DNA of 64,000 nt from contig CM062214.1 in assembly GCA_031216445.1 (NCBI GenBank), forward strand, positions 17,762,001-17,826,000, in the 5' to 3' direction. The notes below the pieces were generated by a model that ran no database searches, was not told the origin of the DNA, and saw nothing but the letters and a program-made list of their open reading frames with translations. This document shows, one piece after another, positions 14,101-28,800 of this stretch. Source of the DNA: Lateolabrax maculatus. Lineage: Eukaryota > Chordata > Actinopteri > Acropomatiformes > Lateolabracidae. A program made the translations under genes and the position numbers. Numbering within the stretch: position 1 is the stretch's first letter; each line of letters opens with the position of its first letter.

Positions 14101-17100
14101 GCCACACTGCTGCAATTACTCCAGCGCCTGGTGCCGGGCCAAGAGACAATGAGATGACAGCTTGTGGTGTTGGGGGGGAGAGCATTTCAACTCCCATCTC
14201 TCTTCTCTGTACTGTGCCCGTAATAAACCTATCTATTTCTCAGACCTCTACATGGTGGCCTGCTGTGTCCAAAATGAATGTAATTCCATCTGGTATTCAG
14301 ATCAGTTGGTTTCAAAACCCCATAACCCAATAAAACCTAGCCTTTCATTGCAATGTTTTTTTTGTTCAGAGACAGAGAGAGAAATATCATGTGTGTGCTT
14401 TGTCTGCATGTGTGTGAAGTTTTGCATTTGCACATAAATGTGTCAGTATGTATTAAATGCTCCAGCACTGATTGTCTCCTAGATGTCCATCTCTCTCTGT
14501 TCTTTCTGCTCACCATGCTGACTGATAGTTTTCATTCTCACTTGGCAATTAACTGGCACAGTCCTCCTCTGTGAAAAGAGACAGAAAAGAAAAGAGGTGA
14601 GATTAGCCAGGCTGGGGGGAGTGAGGGTTGTGGGAAGGGAGCTTGCTGCTGCCAGAGTGTCTGCCTCCCCAGGCCTTGTCCACTGCCGCCAAGGGCCGCC
14701 TGCCCTCCCACCGCTGTTATCAGCTGGCTCAGCAGCGGCAAAGAAATGGCTAAACAAGGCACTGTTTATTTGTGCAGACTGTATTCACTGCACATCCCAG
14801 CTGCTGGGCTGCGGCACCACTCAAATCTGCCCGGCTCTGCAAAGAAAGGGCCGGCAGACTTGCTCTCAACAGCAGTCTGCATAGAGGTGCCAGGGGTGCA
14901 GATCAATAGGCGACAGTGTCCCTGCTCTGTCCGACACTGCACACCCGACAACCATACCTCTCCACTTCAGTGTCCCCCAAACTCTGTCTTATCCACATTC
15001 TGCATGGTACATGCATATGTCTCTCTGAATTAGACATTTTGAGGCATTTTTATCTGGTGGTGCATTGTTTAAGGATGAGCTGGGTTTACCCTCAATTAAA
15101 TTGAATGTGGCTGATTCGTTGTTACTGACTTGTTCATCAAAATATTGATTTGACCTGGCCATTACACCACTGATCCAGAGCTAAGAAGATTATGTTACAA
15201 ACTTTAATCAAAATTCATTGAAGTCAACCTCAATGGTTGGCATGTTAATAGTGTACAATTATCTAGCAAGCCGTTTTTTTTTTTTTTTTACTGTGTAACA
15301 TGGCCTTTGATATTGAACTTTTTACATTACATTACTCACCTGTTAACTAAAGCCATATTGAAAGTTAGGTGTACTCTGTAGACATGCTGAAGTTCTATTC
15401 CTTATTTTCAGTAACCATTAGCCTCACAATACTCAGAGTCGAATACCCAGAGGGCTGCTCAGAAATGCTGGATCTGTAAGCACTCTCTCACTCTTCTCAC
15501 ACACACAAACACACATGCACATACAAAACCATCCCTCTCTTATCTGTGGGCCAAGGAGCCCTGACTCCAGCCTGTGCAGACAGTGCTATCTAACTGGGCT
15601 ATGTCTCTATATACACAAGGAAATCACCCACTCCTCATGTAGAAATGGAATCTGCTTCAGACATCCTGGCCCTGAGCTGGATAAGAAAAGAAAAAAAACA
15701 TATTTTGAAAGGCTAATTCAACTTGACACTAGTCACACACAAGCCCTTGTTGAAAAGAAACATAAAAACACTCCTGGCTTTAAATATTAGAACAAATCCA
15801 TCTTATTCCTCTGAGCATGTTAAGGACAATGTCTTTGTTGTGGCTTATGCCGCCTTGGCCTCTGTCCCAGGCCATTTATCTCTGAAGCATGATACAAACC
15901 GTTGCATTTCATTCAGACTTTTCACTAAATGAGTTGGGTTAGCCTTTCTTTATTCTTGTTCATAGCAAGGACCAGCATTTTGCTCACAGACAGTGTTGGG
16001 GTTGTGGTGCTGTTTGAGGGTGAGAGGGGCAGACTGACAGATAGGCAGGGCAGAGCAGACAGCTCAGTGCTGTATGCAAGGAGTCAGGGGTCAGAGGTCA
16101 TAGGGAAGTGAGGATGGCTGACCTCTCAACAGGACAGACTGTTTAGTGGTGTTGACTTAACATTGCCCAGACTCTGGTGTGGTTCTCACCCTCCGTTTTA
16201 GCTGAGCTGTCCCAAGTGCTCACCACAGGAAAGATCAGCAAGATTCCTCATAGTAGCCCAATGCAAGACCCAACACAGTGGGAGTTCTTCTACACTGATC
16301 CTCCCAGGATCCTCAGTGGCAGAATACGCTGACTTATCAACACCACTTGATGAAACACGTGTTTTGGATTCCTGGAGGATGCTTGGTGTTTCCATGTCAG
16401 TCAGCCTCATCACTGCAGGAGGTGTCACAGCTCTTACAGCTCCAGCATAGCTATAAATTAAACACTCTGTATTTCATCCTTGTGGTCATGGTGGAGGAAG
16501 AGGACATCCTGTCCAGTAGTTTTGCATAACATATTTATAAATGAATGCCATAAAAAAACATAACTTGAATATTTATCATAGGCTTTCTGAGGGTCTGTAA
16601 AGTGAATATGTATTTTTTTAAAAATTTAATATATTTTAACTAAGCACTTAGTCAAACTCCGTCAGTAAACATGGGACAGGACGAGAACCAGCCACTTGCT
16701 TCACTTTTGGGAACCATGAGGGGGAAGTTAGTTAGTTTGTTTACAAAGCAGACAAAACATTCTGAGAGCCTTGCTCCATGAATAATTGATGATTATTCAA
16801 AAGATGACTCACATTAGTGGTTTCTATGGTAATGAATCATTTTGATGTTGTGGAGCTATGCGGAGTATTAGGCCTGGGCCTGTTCCCTGCCTCTGGCTCG
16901 ATGTGACAGAGCCCCTTCACAGAAATGCACACACAAGCTTCAATCAGACTCCAGTGTAGGAGACAGGACGCCATAGGCCAGTTTCATGTTGGTGACAGGG
17001 TGGCTCTATTATGCAGCCTGCATGATATTATTGGGAAAATGGCACTTTGGTTAATGTGCCACAACCATCTTGTCCTCGGTAGATCATACAGCGCACACAA

Positions 17101-20100
17101 TTCAGTTTGCAAATAACTAGCTATGATTGCAGTGATTATCCTATATACATTAGCTGTACCAAGTTAGTAATTTAATATTAAAATTAATATTGAAGAATTC
17201 ATGTTTATAACAGTTGGCTGTCCACTATGGGCGACAGAAGCACACATCTAGGGTGTAGAGATTGTGTGCATGTGCAACATAAGCTAACTCCAAAACAGCC
17301 TCAAATACTGGTTTCTTACATTCAAAGTGAATTCCGCTTCTGTTAATCTTGGACCTTGCTGTGCTGTGTACTCCAAATTTCCCATTCATATCTCTGGCCT
17401 TTTTTTAACGTCCCAGAAGTTTAATATCGCCAGTGCTCTTAATCACTTCTGTCTGGATGTGGCCTGAGTGACACAGCGGGTGTCTCTGGATCAGGCTAGA
17501 GAGAGGAGGAGGGCTTATTTTTACCACTGGAGAAACACTGAGCTACAATCACTGGGATAAAAGATGGTTCTAATTACAGATCTCTCTCTTCTTCTCTCTG
17601 TGTGTCTCTTTATTTCTGTTCCTCTCATTTTATCTGTTTAGCTTTCTTTCTGTCTTTCCATCTCCCTCTCAAAAAGTTGAAGCATTCCTTTGTCAGCTGT
17701 TGTGTGTCTTATTTGTAGTAAAAAAACACAAAATGTACCAGTTTTAAAGAATTCAGTGACACTGTACACTTTATCTTGGAGAAATGAACTCATAAAGAAG
17801 TAAAGAGAATAGTCGGTTCTTTGCAGCTCTCAGCTCCAAGCTACTCATGAAACAACATCTGCAGCAGCACACCAGGCCAATGATAATGTTGTGTTTAAGC
17901 AATAATGGCTGTTTTCACAAGTGTCAATTTGAGATTATGATGTACTGCTCTTAACTATGATGGACGACTGGATGTTATGAACAATCAATGGCTGTTATTT
18001 CTTGCAGGGTCAGCTTTGTGTGGACCACCAAACATGATAAAGTACCTCCAGAGGCATATACCCACGTATGTCTGGCAGCTGTTATTGTATGGTAAAAAGT
18101 TACATTCATACCAAACTAAACCCACAGACAAAGATGGTGGATTAGAGGCTTCTAGGTCCTACACACTCCGGTTTAAAAGCTGTCCTTCATGGAGGATGAT
18201 TGGAAAAATGCGTGGAAAGAGAGAAATTAGAGAGCCAGTGGTGAAGGAGGAATAAGAGAAATCAGAGAGGCATTGGTGAAGGAGAAATAAGAGAGAGAGG
18301 TAAAGGGATTGAGGTGGGAGGATTGCACTGGAGAGAAAAGAGAGGGGGAATGCAGGATTAGAGGCTAAGAGCAGTGTGGAGAAAGGGATCAGAGGCAGGG
18401 GGAGTGAAAAGGGCGAAAGAGACATAGCAGAGGGGAAGGCGTCTGCACCCGCCAGCAGGCCATGGCTGTCAGTGGCAGGGCCTCTCTCCCAGCACCAGGG
18501 GCTCCAGGGCTGTGGCCACATAATGAAGGCTTGTTTGAGTTCACATTCAAACATCACAGAGAGCGCCTGGAAAAACAGTGCCCCACGGGCTACTTTTATT
18601 AACCCGGCTAGGATTCCCAGCCTTCAACCCTTTGCCAAAAGGCTTCCTCGCTTCTCATCCACTCACACACTGTCTGTCTGGTAAAAACTTTGTCATGTTG
18701 AGCCTAGAACCTATAGCAGTTTGGTTGTGCCTCTTATGGTATTGGAGACTCGCCTCTGTCTCCCGGCTATCAGAAAATTAGCAAAGCTCTTTTCACAAGC
18801 GAGGTTAATTGAGAATGAGACTGTTACACAAGATAGGGTTTAGTGCAATTACACTTCTGGCTTTTTCTGTCTCATGTAGAAGCTCATTTGCCTGCTCTGC
18901 TGTTTGTCTTTTCTTTCTCTCTACCTCTCTGTCATAACATATACAGGCCTGCTAAATGATGGCCCTGTGAGATTCACTGGGGAGGATATTTGACTCAGGA
19001 TTTTCCGATAATAGGATTTGAAGCATGCTTGCAACAGATAGTGGTTTTGTGGTGAAGGAAAGGAGTATGTGATCCATGCTTCTGTTGCTGCTACAATGAT
19101 GATTCTGGTTCTTCTTTAATGGCAGGAACAGTAGACCATTTGAGAACCAACTTGTTTAAATTGGGATTTTTGGGAGGTGCAGTGGTCAGTTACATTGCCT
19201 GTAAGTTATTGGGGTTGTATTAGAGAAACAGGGCTTTGTTTCTTTGACTTGAAATATTAAGTTTGAAAAATACCTCTCAGCTCGACAAAGTAAGAAATAG
19301 GAAGGCTTTGTTGTTAATTAGTTACCTTGGAGTTGAGTTGTAATTTAATTTAACCAAGGGCGCTGGTTGAAATACAACATGGGATAGAAGTCCCCTAATT
19401 TTTTCCCAGGGTTGCCTGTTTGAAGGGGCCTGTCAGTCCTCTGGACTCACACAAATCCCCTTAAAACCCCTGGAGTCACTGAGGGTGTATCAGGCCCCTG
19501 GATCTGCTGTGTGCAGGGCTGGGTGACGGGCTGTCGTCCGGAGCCAGTCAGGGGGAGAGGACAGCTACTGTGAGGGCGCCCGGAGAGCTGGGAGTCACTC
19601 AGCCACAGAAACCCTGTGTTTGTGTATGGAGCGCAGTGCTCTTATCTCCCGCCTGTACTGACGCCACACTCTTCCTGTTTCAAATCTTTACTGCTGATTT
19701 TCTCTTCACTCTTGCTTTAGCCCCAGCCAGTCTTGTTGTTTTTTGGTGTTCTTGTTCTTTTCAGTGGAGATTAGATAGAGTTGCTGTGGCGACACAAGAG
19801 ACAGAAGCATTGCTGGTTTGAATGTAGGCCCACGTAATTGTGATAAGCAGCAAAATATTAGCCTGCTTTAGGGCTTTTAAACTGTTTATTAATAATGATT
19901 AATCCCAAAATGTCTTTGATTAGATCACATGTTGCATTTCTATGAAAATGCACTCCATGCACTCTGTTTTAAAGGCTGCCCACTCTGTTTATCTGTATTA
20001 ATATTGAGACTCAACAGTGGAAAAATTCTACTACTTTTTTATAATGTGCTGTAAGATGTTATAAGCGCATGTTAATCATGAGATGGAATTAAATATTTAG

Positions 20101-23100
20101 TTATTTAAAGTGCTTATTACAACTTAGTTTAACCAAACAACTTAATAAAGATTCTTATACAAACAGGTTTACCAAAAATAATAGTTGAAATATTGAATTA
20201 ATTTGAAATTAAAGGAGCATTTTTGATACTACTCTACTTGACCATGGATTGATGGGGTCTCCATTTGACACAGCTTTAAAACTTTTCTAAAAGTCCAGTT
20301 TTACGCAGTTTTCTTTTGAAGTGAAATTGAAGGTGAATGAACCTGAAACCTTCAGAATATTCGTCATCATTCTTTTCCATTACATTGTGAAACTGTGTAC
20401 AGGCACAACTATAGTATAAACAGTAGATCAAGTTCAACAAGGAAGTAGCTCTGCAACATGTAGAACAATAGGTAGTTACAATGGATAGTTTGGTTAATCA
20501 TTTTAACATTCATCTTTAAACAGAGTTGTTCAGATTCTGATTGTAAGTGATCCTTTCCCCTCTTTGCACCCCTACTTCAAACTCTTACTCTATAGACAAT
20601 TAATATTTCTGGGAAACAAATTCCACCCTGGATTTATCCACTGGGACCGGGGGTAACTGACGGTTCATCGGCCCACCGATGCAGCAGCCCATGCCAGATG
20701 CCCAGCACACCACTAATCACTGGCCACTAAAAATGTGTATGGTAAATGCAAATGAAAGCCCCTGAGCCTTTTAATGCCGCTTTCCCCAAATAGGTTTCCT
20801 TTCCAGTCCCTGTATGGTGGCCATGAATGGGTTGGTTTGCAGTATTGTATACTACTGTAATTTAGACCATTTTTGCCCACTGCACAACTTCACATTACAC
20901 AGGGAACATCTCAGCTGTAGTCAGACACTGTGTGTTCTGCCTACCCTGTAGTGATGTGCAAGTTGCATGACCATCAATAGCCTACAATGGACTTTAGGCA
21001 TGGGCAAATGATAAATGGTTTGTGCAATTCTTGATTTTACATAAACTGAAAGGCATGAATAAAAATAAAAGAAACTCATAATATACAGTATGTGGCTAAC
21101 TTATGATCAATTATCACCGCATATCCCTCTGAGTTACTGAATCAGTGACCATGTATGTAGCTCATGAACCATGTTAACATGTGTTATTGGCCAAAAAACT
21201 TGAATAAATGAAACTGGTATTGACATCCATGGTGGTGTAATGAAATGCCAGGTAAAAATAAAAAAGCTGTTCTCTGTGGAAGATCCCGTGACTGGAGAGA
21301 AAAAAAAAAAACTATAGAGCAGGTAGTTGCTTCAAGTTCTTAAGTGCTTTTCAATCTACACGGCATCATTGTTTTTGCAGTTGGATTCATCTGTTCATTT
21401 TCAATGTTTAGATATATAATGCTTGATGTGATTCTGAAAAGTAACTTTACATTATATTTATTAAGAAAACTTGTGTTGACAGAAAGCCGTTCAGTATGAA
21501 GTACATCAAAACAGATTATATTGCATAAATTGCGTACAAAACAAGTTTGGGTACTGTGGGAGGTGTCTATCTTTCTTCTCCTGCTTTAGAAAATCAAAAA
21601 CAGCCATCTAAAATACATAAACACTGAAAAAGCTCCCTAACAGTCCCCGACTTGGTATTTGCAAGCGTCACTACCAGTCTTCCTCTCCCCTGTCTGGCCT
21701 GCCCAGCTGCCTGGATGGCCGATTTTGATGGCGCCAAGCACTCTGCAACTCTGCCGTAATCAGGAACAGCGAGGGGCAGTCTCTATCACAGAGAGTTTCT
21801 TTCCCTTTCCTTTGTTTTCCACAGATTTCCTTCCTCGTTTTCTTAGATATTCTCTCCCCACTGATGTAAGTCCAAACAGAGGCCTATTTAGAAAGTAAAC
21901 AGATGAATGAGGGGAGGTTCTGGGCCTGGCGTCCATGGAGTCAGGCGCAGAGCGGAGACGTCTCGCTCCACCCGCCCTGTGCTGACACAGCCTGTAAATA
22001 TACAGCATGACAAATGGCATGGCTCTGCAGCCGTCCCCCAACCAATCTCTGGCAAGCAGGCCTGATGCCGGAGAGGCTAGCCGACAGGCCGTGTCTGATT
22101 CACTGTCACAAGAGACACATTGTTTATAGGACAGAGAGACACTGTAACACAAACACTAATACCCCTCGAGTGGGTGACACATTGGGAAAACCCTTGGTTT
22201 GTGGCTCCAGTGTTGGCCTGAAGGAGAACATTGCAATGGGAAGTTTGTTTCAGCTTCTCATCGAAAAGTGTGTGTTATACTGTGTGTCCCTCTTATATAT
22301 CCTCCTTCTGATCAATCATTTTCCTGTACCCACTTTTTTTTCATGGCTCTCTTAAGATCCCTCCGGAGGCCCTGCTCTGGTTACATCTGGCCCAGCTTGG
22401 CTGTTCATGTTTGGCTTCCACCAAATGTGTGTGTCTGACTGATTGGGATCATACATTTTCACCATAGCAAATTTATTTTCATGCCTCTCTCAAAAGGACA
22501 TCATCTTGGGGAAGATCCATCTTAGGAGAGCTTATAAGCTCATATAACAGTTTTTCTTACTTTATGTTTGTCTCACTTTTGGCAATAACCTTGGCTATCA
22601 TGCCTGCCCTAGTTATGTGATAACTCTGAATAACTAAGTGAAAGGCCATACATGGGGAAAGTATTGAGATGTTGATGGATCTGAACTGTTTTGGAGGCAC
22701 GGTTTAGCAAAAGGAATGTCTTTGAGGAGGAGGGGGAGGGAAAAGAGAGACTGTGGAGGCCCCTGGGGGAAAAGCTCTGTTTGACCTCTAAGGATAGACC
22801 TGCGAACTGAAATGGCCTCACTCTTTCCGGCTATGCTCTCTACCAGGATTTCCTTCACTTCTCCAGGCCCACATCTACTGAAGCACCAGGGACATGGGCC
22901 ACAGTGGGCCACCTATTGTGAGCACGGAGCAGACTTACTTGCTGAGGTCACACAGGGAGTCTGTGAGCGCCAGACTGGCAGGCGATCTACAGTTTCCTCC
23001 AAGATAGGAGATCAAGTAAATCAGAGTTAGGAGTCGTTACCCTTTAAGAGTCCTAATGACCACTGCTCCTTTCCCCCAGCACACAGCTATGTCTGAGATG

Positions 23101-25667
23101 TGGAGCATTATGAAGATGGTATTTTGTGCTATCATCCGTTTTTCATCGACTGGCTCTCCTTTCAGCAAATATGATATCATCCTGGTATCATGGCTAACTT
23201 AATGCAGCGAGTATTAGTGTTGTGTTATGTAGCATTAGCATATAGACTGTAGCTCCATTAGTCATGCTCTGGACTTTTGCCCCACATGGATACTGTGTTA
23301 CCTCTTAAGAGAATCCATTTTTCACAGGCTGCCGAGGGCTATAAAGACGAGACAAACCAATTGATTTTAATTCGTTGGCAGCGTCAGGGGAGCTTGTTGG
23401 AATAGACACATGGAGATTCATCTCCCAAAACACTAGAAATGACAAGATTGTAATGACAACTAGCTGATCGGGACAGATCTGCTGCTGCTGGGACACTAGG
23501 AAATTTAATTACTGAAACTGATGCTTGATTCTGACTACATTGTATAGCATTATCCATAACTATGGATAAAATCAAAATAAAGCTGGAAACAAACTAGAAG
23601 AACTTCAGAAGCATTCTTGACGGTGAAAAGATCACACATTTAATAGCTGCCGTTTGCAGATTGCAGTCAAGGAATTTGACACCAGTGAGTGTCACACATT
23701 TTGCAAACTATTTCCCATCATGGAAGTGTACACACTTAATCACCAGTAATCACCTGGAATCTAACATGTTGGGGTTCAGTTCTCAGTGACTGAACCCATT
23801 AAATCCAGATTCCAGTGGCGTATCATTATCATGCAGCCTATATTCATTACATAATACACACTGCTATGAAAGATGTGATGAAATCAATCCAATTTGACAG
23901 GAGTTTTAGTCTTGTTGAACTCTGAATATGTGAGCACATCATATTAAATGACTGTTAGTGAAGGGTGCATGTTTTTAACAGGCTGTAAAGACGAGACCTT
24001 TCCTTAGAATCTTGAAAACTTGAACTTGAAAATCCAGGCTGATATCCGTTGTTGTGTGCATTGCACCAAATGAGATAGAGCTTGGGTATAAATCTTTTCT
24101 TTTTCAGCAGTAACCTTAATTTAAAAGAATGAATTCCATATGTGTTGTGACAGTGTTTGGTATGTTTTTTTGGAATCAGTCCATAGTATAATTTTGGTCT
24201 ACCTGCTGAGTTAGTCATTTGCAATGGAACATTGAATTTCACTTATCTGTAATGTGTAACTGTGCTGCAGGTACATCATGAATTTTCAAACTTACTGTTG
24301 GCCTTTTCAACAATGTGTTCCTTTTCAAGCTTAAAGGACTCACAGGGATCATTTGCTCACTTCCTCTCACTCTGCCTCACTCAGAGGCTTACACAGGTCC
24401 AGCAATGTTACAATGGAGCTGCCTTGTTTTCAGTCCATGATTCAATGCCTCCTGTTCTGTCTTATTGATTTATTTCATGGGGCCCGGCAGTAGAAGAGTA
24501 GCATCAAGGCTGGTAATTAGCCTTCCTCTGTAAGAGCAAAAAAGTGACTCTTATAGGTGACTCTTCAGGGAGGACCTAAGCCAGGGTAGTGCCTGGCAGA
24601 GTGGAAAGTGTGCCCTCTGTGCACAAGTAAATCATCAGCAGGGAATGACAGGGTCACAGAGCTGACCCCGCAGCACCAGTAGGGCTTAAATCACACCATT
24701 CCTGGGTGAAGAGAGACATTACAGGCTACATAACGAAAACAACATGTTCCTTTGGACAAGACTGCTGTCTATACTTTACATAATCTGCTTAAACAAGCTC
24801 ACTGAAATATTTCAGCTACATGTGGAAAATCCAGTGTATACATGGAACTGTCTAAAGATGTTTGTCCCACAATGCTGCAGAGGTTCTCTGTATCCTAGGT
24901 CACCAGTCTGGTCTTGGAGATACATTTTGTGCTTGTCCTCTGACTACAGCCAGAGAGACAGAGCAGTCCTTACATTGTTAGTGATAGTGAATTGGCCATA
25001 ATCATTATCAGCTCTGTGGTAGTGAGTGGCTCCCACTCTGTACAGGCGGCTCCATGTCTGACCTGTCTGTGGTGTGGCAAGACTCTGCTCAGTGGGAGAA
25101 CTAAATGCTGAGGGTTGGGGTCACTCAGTGTCTGCCGCCTCCCTGGAATATCTGCATGCCATTAACAGCAATGGCTCTGATGACATGTTCTTCCTGAACT
25201 GGCCTTGTCTGAGCTCCTTTGCTTCGGCTGGAGGTGCCTGTGGCCCCTGGTCTTGAGGCACTTGTCTATTTTGGGAGGTCATTTGGAGCCGGACACTCTG
25301 TCTCCCCAATGCAGTCTGTCTCCTGATACTGCTATCAACTGCCGGCTTTTAACAGTGAGCCATGGCAATTTACTAGAGTGACGCCAAGCAAAGCAGTTAT
25401 CAGGACCCCAACACCAGATTAGCTGGTTGGTCTTCTAATGAGCATCCTTGAACAGGGAAATGGAGGGGGGGGGGGAGGAGGACGACTCACAGAGCACAAT
25501 AATAACACTATTATCCATGGTCCTGACAGAACAGGAAATACTCTGCAAAAATACACCATCTAAGAGAAATTGCAGTTAATTTCTCAAGTTTTAAGATGTA
25601 TAGTCTATTATAAGTCAATTAAAGGACACTCTTTAATTTTCTTTGCTGTCTGTGCAGAAGTGCTGTT
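11194..25667. other. Gene-free upstream region, part 2
   Basis: No gene is supported; the open frames are short and without recognisable domains. There is a T run at 15274-15289, pyrimidine-rich tracts near 17580-17670, and an 11-base G run at 25465-25475. Two stretches look less random and may be conserved regulatory DNA: about 20640-20840, which contains a perfect octamer ATGCAAAT at 20746-20753, and about 21900-22130, which is GC-richer than its surroundings. Both are impressions from composition only. Confidence 0.6.
18221..18290. repeat. Two-copy 35-bp tandem duplication
   Basis: Bases 18221-18255 and 18256-18290 are adjacent 35-base units that match at 31 of 35 positions. Both end in a GAAGGAG..AATAA stretch. 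The tract is purine-rich and sits in a wider AGAG-rich region to about 18420. It appears to be a simple local duplication. Confidence 0.8.
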
Positions 25668-25850
25668 ATACTTTGGGGGGTATTTTAGCCTTTTTTCAAG
25701 AATGCACAGTAGAGAGCTGTTTGGAAATGAGGTGAGAGAGTGGGTAAATGATATGCAACAAAGGTCCCTGAACGCACAGGGCGCATTGTAATCAAAGAAT
25801 ATGGTATGCACCTTAACCACTAAGTCACCACAATGGCCAGCGAACTATTA
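25668..25850 (-). mobile_element. Degenerate tRNA-derived SINE
   Basis: Read on the minus strand, the head has GACTTAGTGGTTAAGGTGC, which resembles the box A part of a tRNA. It is followed by a GTTCAGGGACC stretch in the box B position. Next comes ACCTTTGTTGCATATCATTT, then a CTCTCTC tract, and the end has a short A-run followed by GGCTAAAATACCCCC. As I remember it, this order (tRNA head, GGGACCTTTGTTGCATGTCAT core, CTCTC tract, AAAGGC-A-run tail) is that of a SINE family common in percomorph fish genomes. The copy has several mismatches and is old. The 3' limit is approximate. Overlapping short ORFs on both strands here are not genes. Confidence 0.75.
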
Positions 25851-28800
25851 CATTTGATTGAATGCTTATTATTTGGGGACTTTTTGAAACAACGTAATAC
25901 AAGCCACATTTCTTCCTTTAGGTTTACACAATCCAGTAGCTACATGCTGATAGCTCAGACATTAAAGGGATAATGTGTCTTTAAGGTCACAGGGTATGTT
26001 GCACAGTTGCACAGATTTATTGATGAAAATAATTGTTAGTTGCAGCCCATGCATGTACAGCCTCGTTGGATAAATACAAATGTGTCTAGAAACGGAAAGT
26101 GTAATTGTTTATCTACTTAAAAAAATGGACAAAAATATGGTTAATGCTAGGCTAAAGGTTAAGGAGTATTAAACCGTCAGCATTGGAGAAGATGTATTTC
26201 CCATTATTGATAGGAGCTACTACTTGATCTGATAGACATCTGTCAAAAGAAAAGCAAAGCAAGGCCAACAACATTGTTCAGAGTAAGCTTCAAACTACAC
26301 ACAGATATAAAAAGGGAGCCATGACTTTGTCTGACTCTGGGTAAGTAGGAAAAATAGTAAAACCCTACCACAGCTGAACTAAACTGAAACTCCAGCAGAT
26401 GGTTTACACATGCACAACAAACTATGATGAGAAAACAGCAACGCTTCTTTTGGGTTCCCTGAGTTTGCCCGTCAGATCTGGAGTGAATGACTCAACTCGC
26501 AAAACTAGCCTCCGTCGTTCAGCGTGGCGACTGACTTTTTGAAACTGGACTCTGTGGGCTGCCCAGCCCTGGTCCCTGTAAATGAAGTTAAAAATCATAA
26601 AATGTGTCTGTGTAGGGGTGATGTCATACTTGGCATAATGTTTCGCTGTGGATTTTAGGAGGGTTAGATTTACTAGCATTCGGGAAACATTAAAAAGTGC
26701 AGTGGTTCACACTAAGTGCCTGTGCTCTCTATAGTGTTTCCCCAGCCCCCTCCTGACTTCATGCATTATACTGCCACTGTCGGTGCAGAGTAGTAAAAAC
26801 AGATATACAAGAGAACATCACAGAATATAAAACGAAACCATTGAACAGTGTATTCAAGCAGGGTTGAGTTTTGTTCTCAAAACACCATACTCCCTTTTGT
26901 CAAGCTTAAATGTGGAAATAATAAGTTATGACTATCTGGATGGAGAGAATATAAACGTTCCTGAGCTTTTGCATATGAATGTTTTGCCAATGTGGGTGTA
27001 TGATATCTTCCTGAGGTGTGAAAATCCGCTTAACTGCCAGTTGGTTTTGGCTCGAGTGCTCTTCTTCTAGAACAGTATTTTCATTTTTACTCTGCTTGTA
27101 TGGAGGGCCACAGGCAATCCAACACAAAATGTAGGAATGCATTAGGCACATTTAGACAGTTCAAATTAACTGAGTGCAAATATGCAGCTTATTATAATTC
27201 TGTGGTAGTTATAATTTTAAATTGCAGTCAGCTCCTCTTTACTGTAGGCAAATTACAGCAACATATTAAAAATACATAACATCAGCTCTGGTTTAATACA
27301 TCTCAATGAGTGTGCTATTAAGAGTGGACTTGATGGAGGCAGTTTGCAACAGGAAAGTCCCTTGTGAATAGTTCAGACCCCTGGGGCAAGATGGCGCCCG
27401 CACAAGAGAACCTGTGGCACCACTTGGATATGACAGCCAGTGATTATGTTGACTATTGACATAAAAGCGTAACTAAATGGAGATGTTCCAAAACAATAAT
27501 AAGAAGGGTGGGGGTTGTATTGGGGCGAGACAGGGTGTGGCTCCCACCACAGGGCTTGTTACCTTTGCTCATAGACACGCCACTAATTTGCAGCCAAGAG
27601 GAATGTTACAGTGATTAAGATGAAATCACACTGCAGAGACAATGCAATTAAATCTGTTATAAGTGTATAAAATGCGGTCTGTCTACATCATTGAAGGAAA
27701 AAAATGCTGATAGGAAGGGAATATGTTATTATTGTCAAAAATATTCCTCCAGCTCTGCTGACTTTCCTTTTTAAGAAGTCTACGGACAGGATTGTGTGCT
27801 GATCATGTTATGCTCATGTGGCTGGTTGTGACTCCATCCCCAGACTTTAATCTAAGTTTGTGTTTGTAGTCTTTGAGGTGTGGATTAGTGGGAGTGTTGA
27901 GTCAGGCCCAGCCGAGGGCCCAGGAGGTCAGCCCGGAGAGAGGCCCACGTAAGCAGGCTCCAGTGCTGCTGAATGGGCCGATAATGGCCTGGATCAGAAG
28001 GAATGTGTTCATGGAGCCTTGCTACTGACAGCCGGCCCCTGGGGACATGAATTACTCTGACTGATACAAAAAGAAGACGACAAAAAACACTGCCTTAGGC
28101 ACTGTCTCCTTGGACTCCTTGTCTCCAACACAGCTAAATGAATCAAATTGCCTCCAATTAAAGATTTAACTATTCTTCTTTCCCCACGGCTGTTCCATTT
28201 TCTCTCCCTCCAGTTTCATGATACAAAACAGTTTTCAGTGTATCATTGTAGTAAAAAACAGACAATAGGTAAGCCTATTGTATAAATGTATAAAGTATGA
28301 TGTTTGTGCAAAGAAATGGTCATATAGGTCAAACTGGGATAATTATGTGAACTAAAGAAATAAATTCTTTCATGTGTGGTGCAGAAATGCAGCCTTTATA
28401 TATTTATAGCCTGCTGCAATAAATAAGCAATACAGTTACCTGAGTATAAGCCTGTGATATTCAAGGAGTTTGGTTTTGGGCTTAAAGATGTTAGATTTCT
28501 ACATACATAATGTATCTAGAAAGCAATTTTTCTCCAAACCACACCTCTCTTAAGTGCCCTTAACTCCTAAAACTGCCACTCATCCATAGTTTGAGCACTT
28601 TGGAAATTTTAACCATGTTGTAATCTCTGCAATGCCTTGATCCTTAAGAGTCGTGTCAGTCAGGGTTCACTCGAGCATTCCTGCCCTGCACTTTACCCAA
28701 TGTGTTGTAAAATATTTCTCTGTATCTATGTATCTATAAGTCTTCTGTTTCTAGTTTCATTTGATTTAGTTGAACCATATTTTGTTTACTTTCACAACAA

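Noticed and set aside
19165..19220. GGTGCAGTGGTCAGTTACATTGCCTG as a SINE head
   Set aside because: It resembles a tRNA-like GCAGTGGTTAGC start, but the body and tail of a SINE do not follow.
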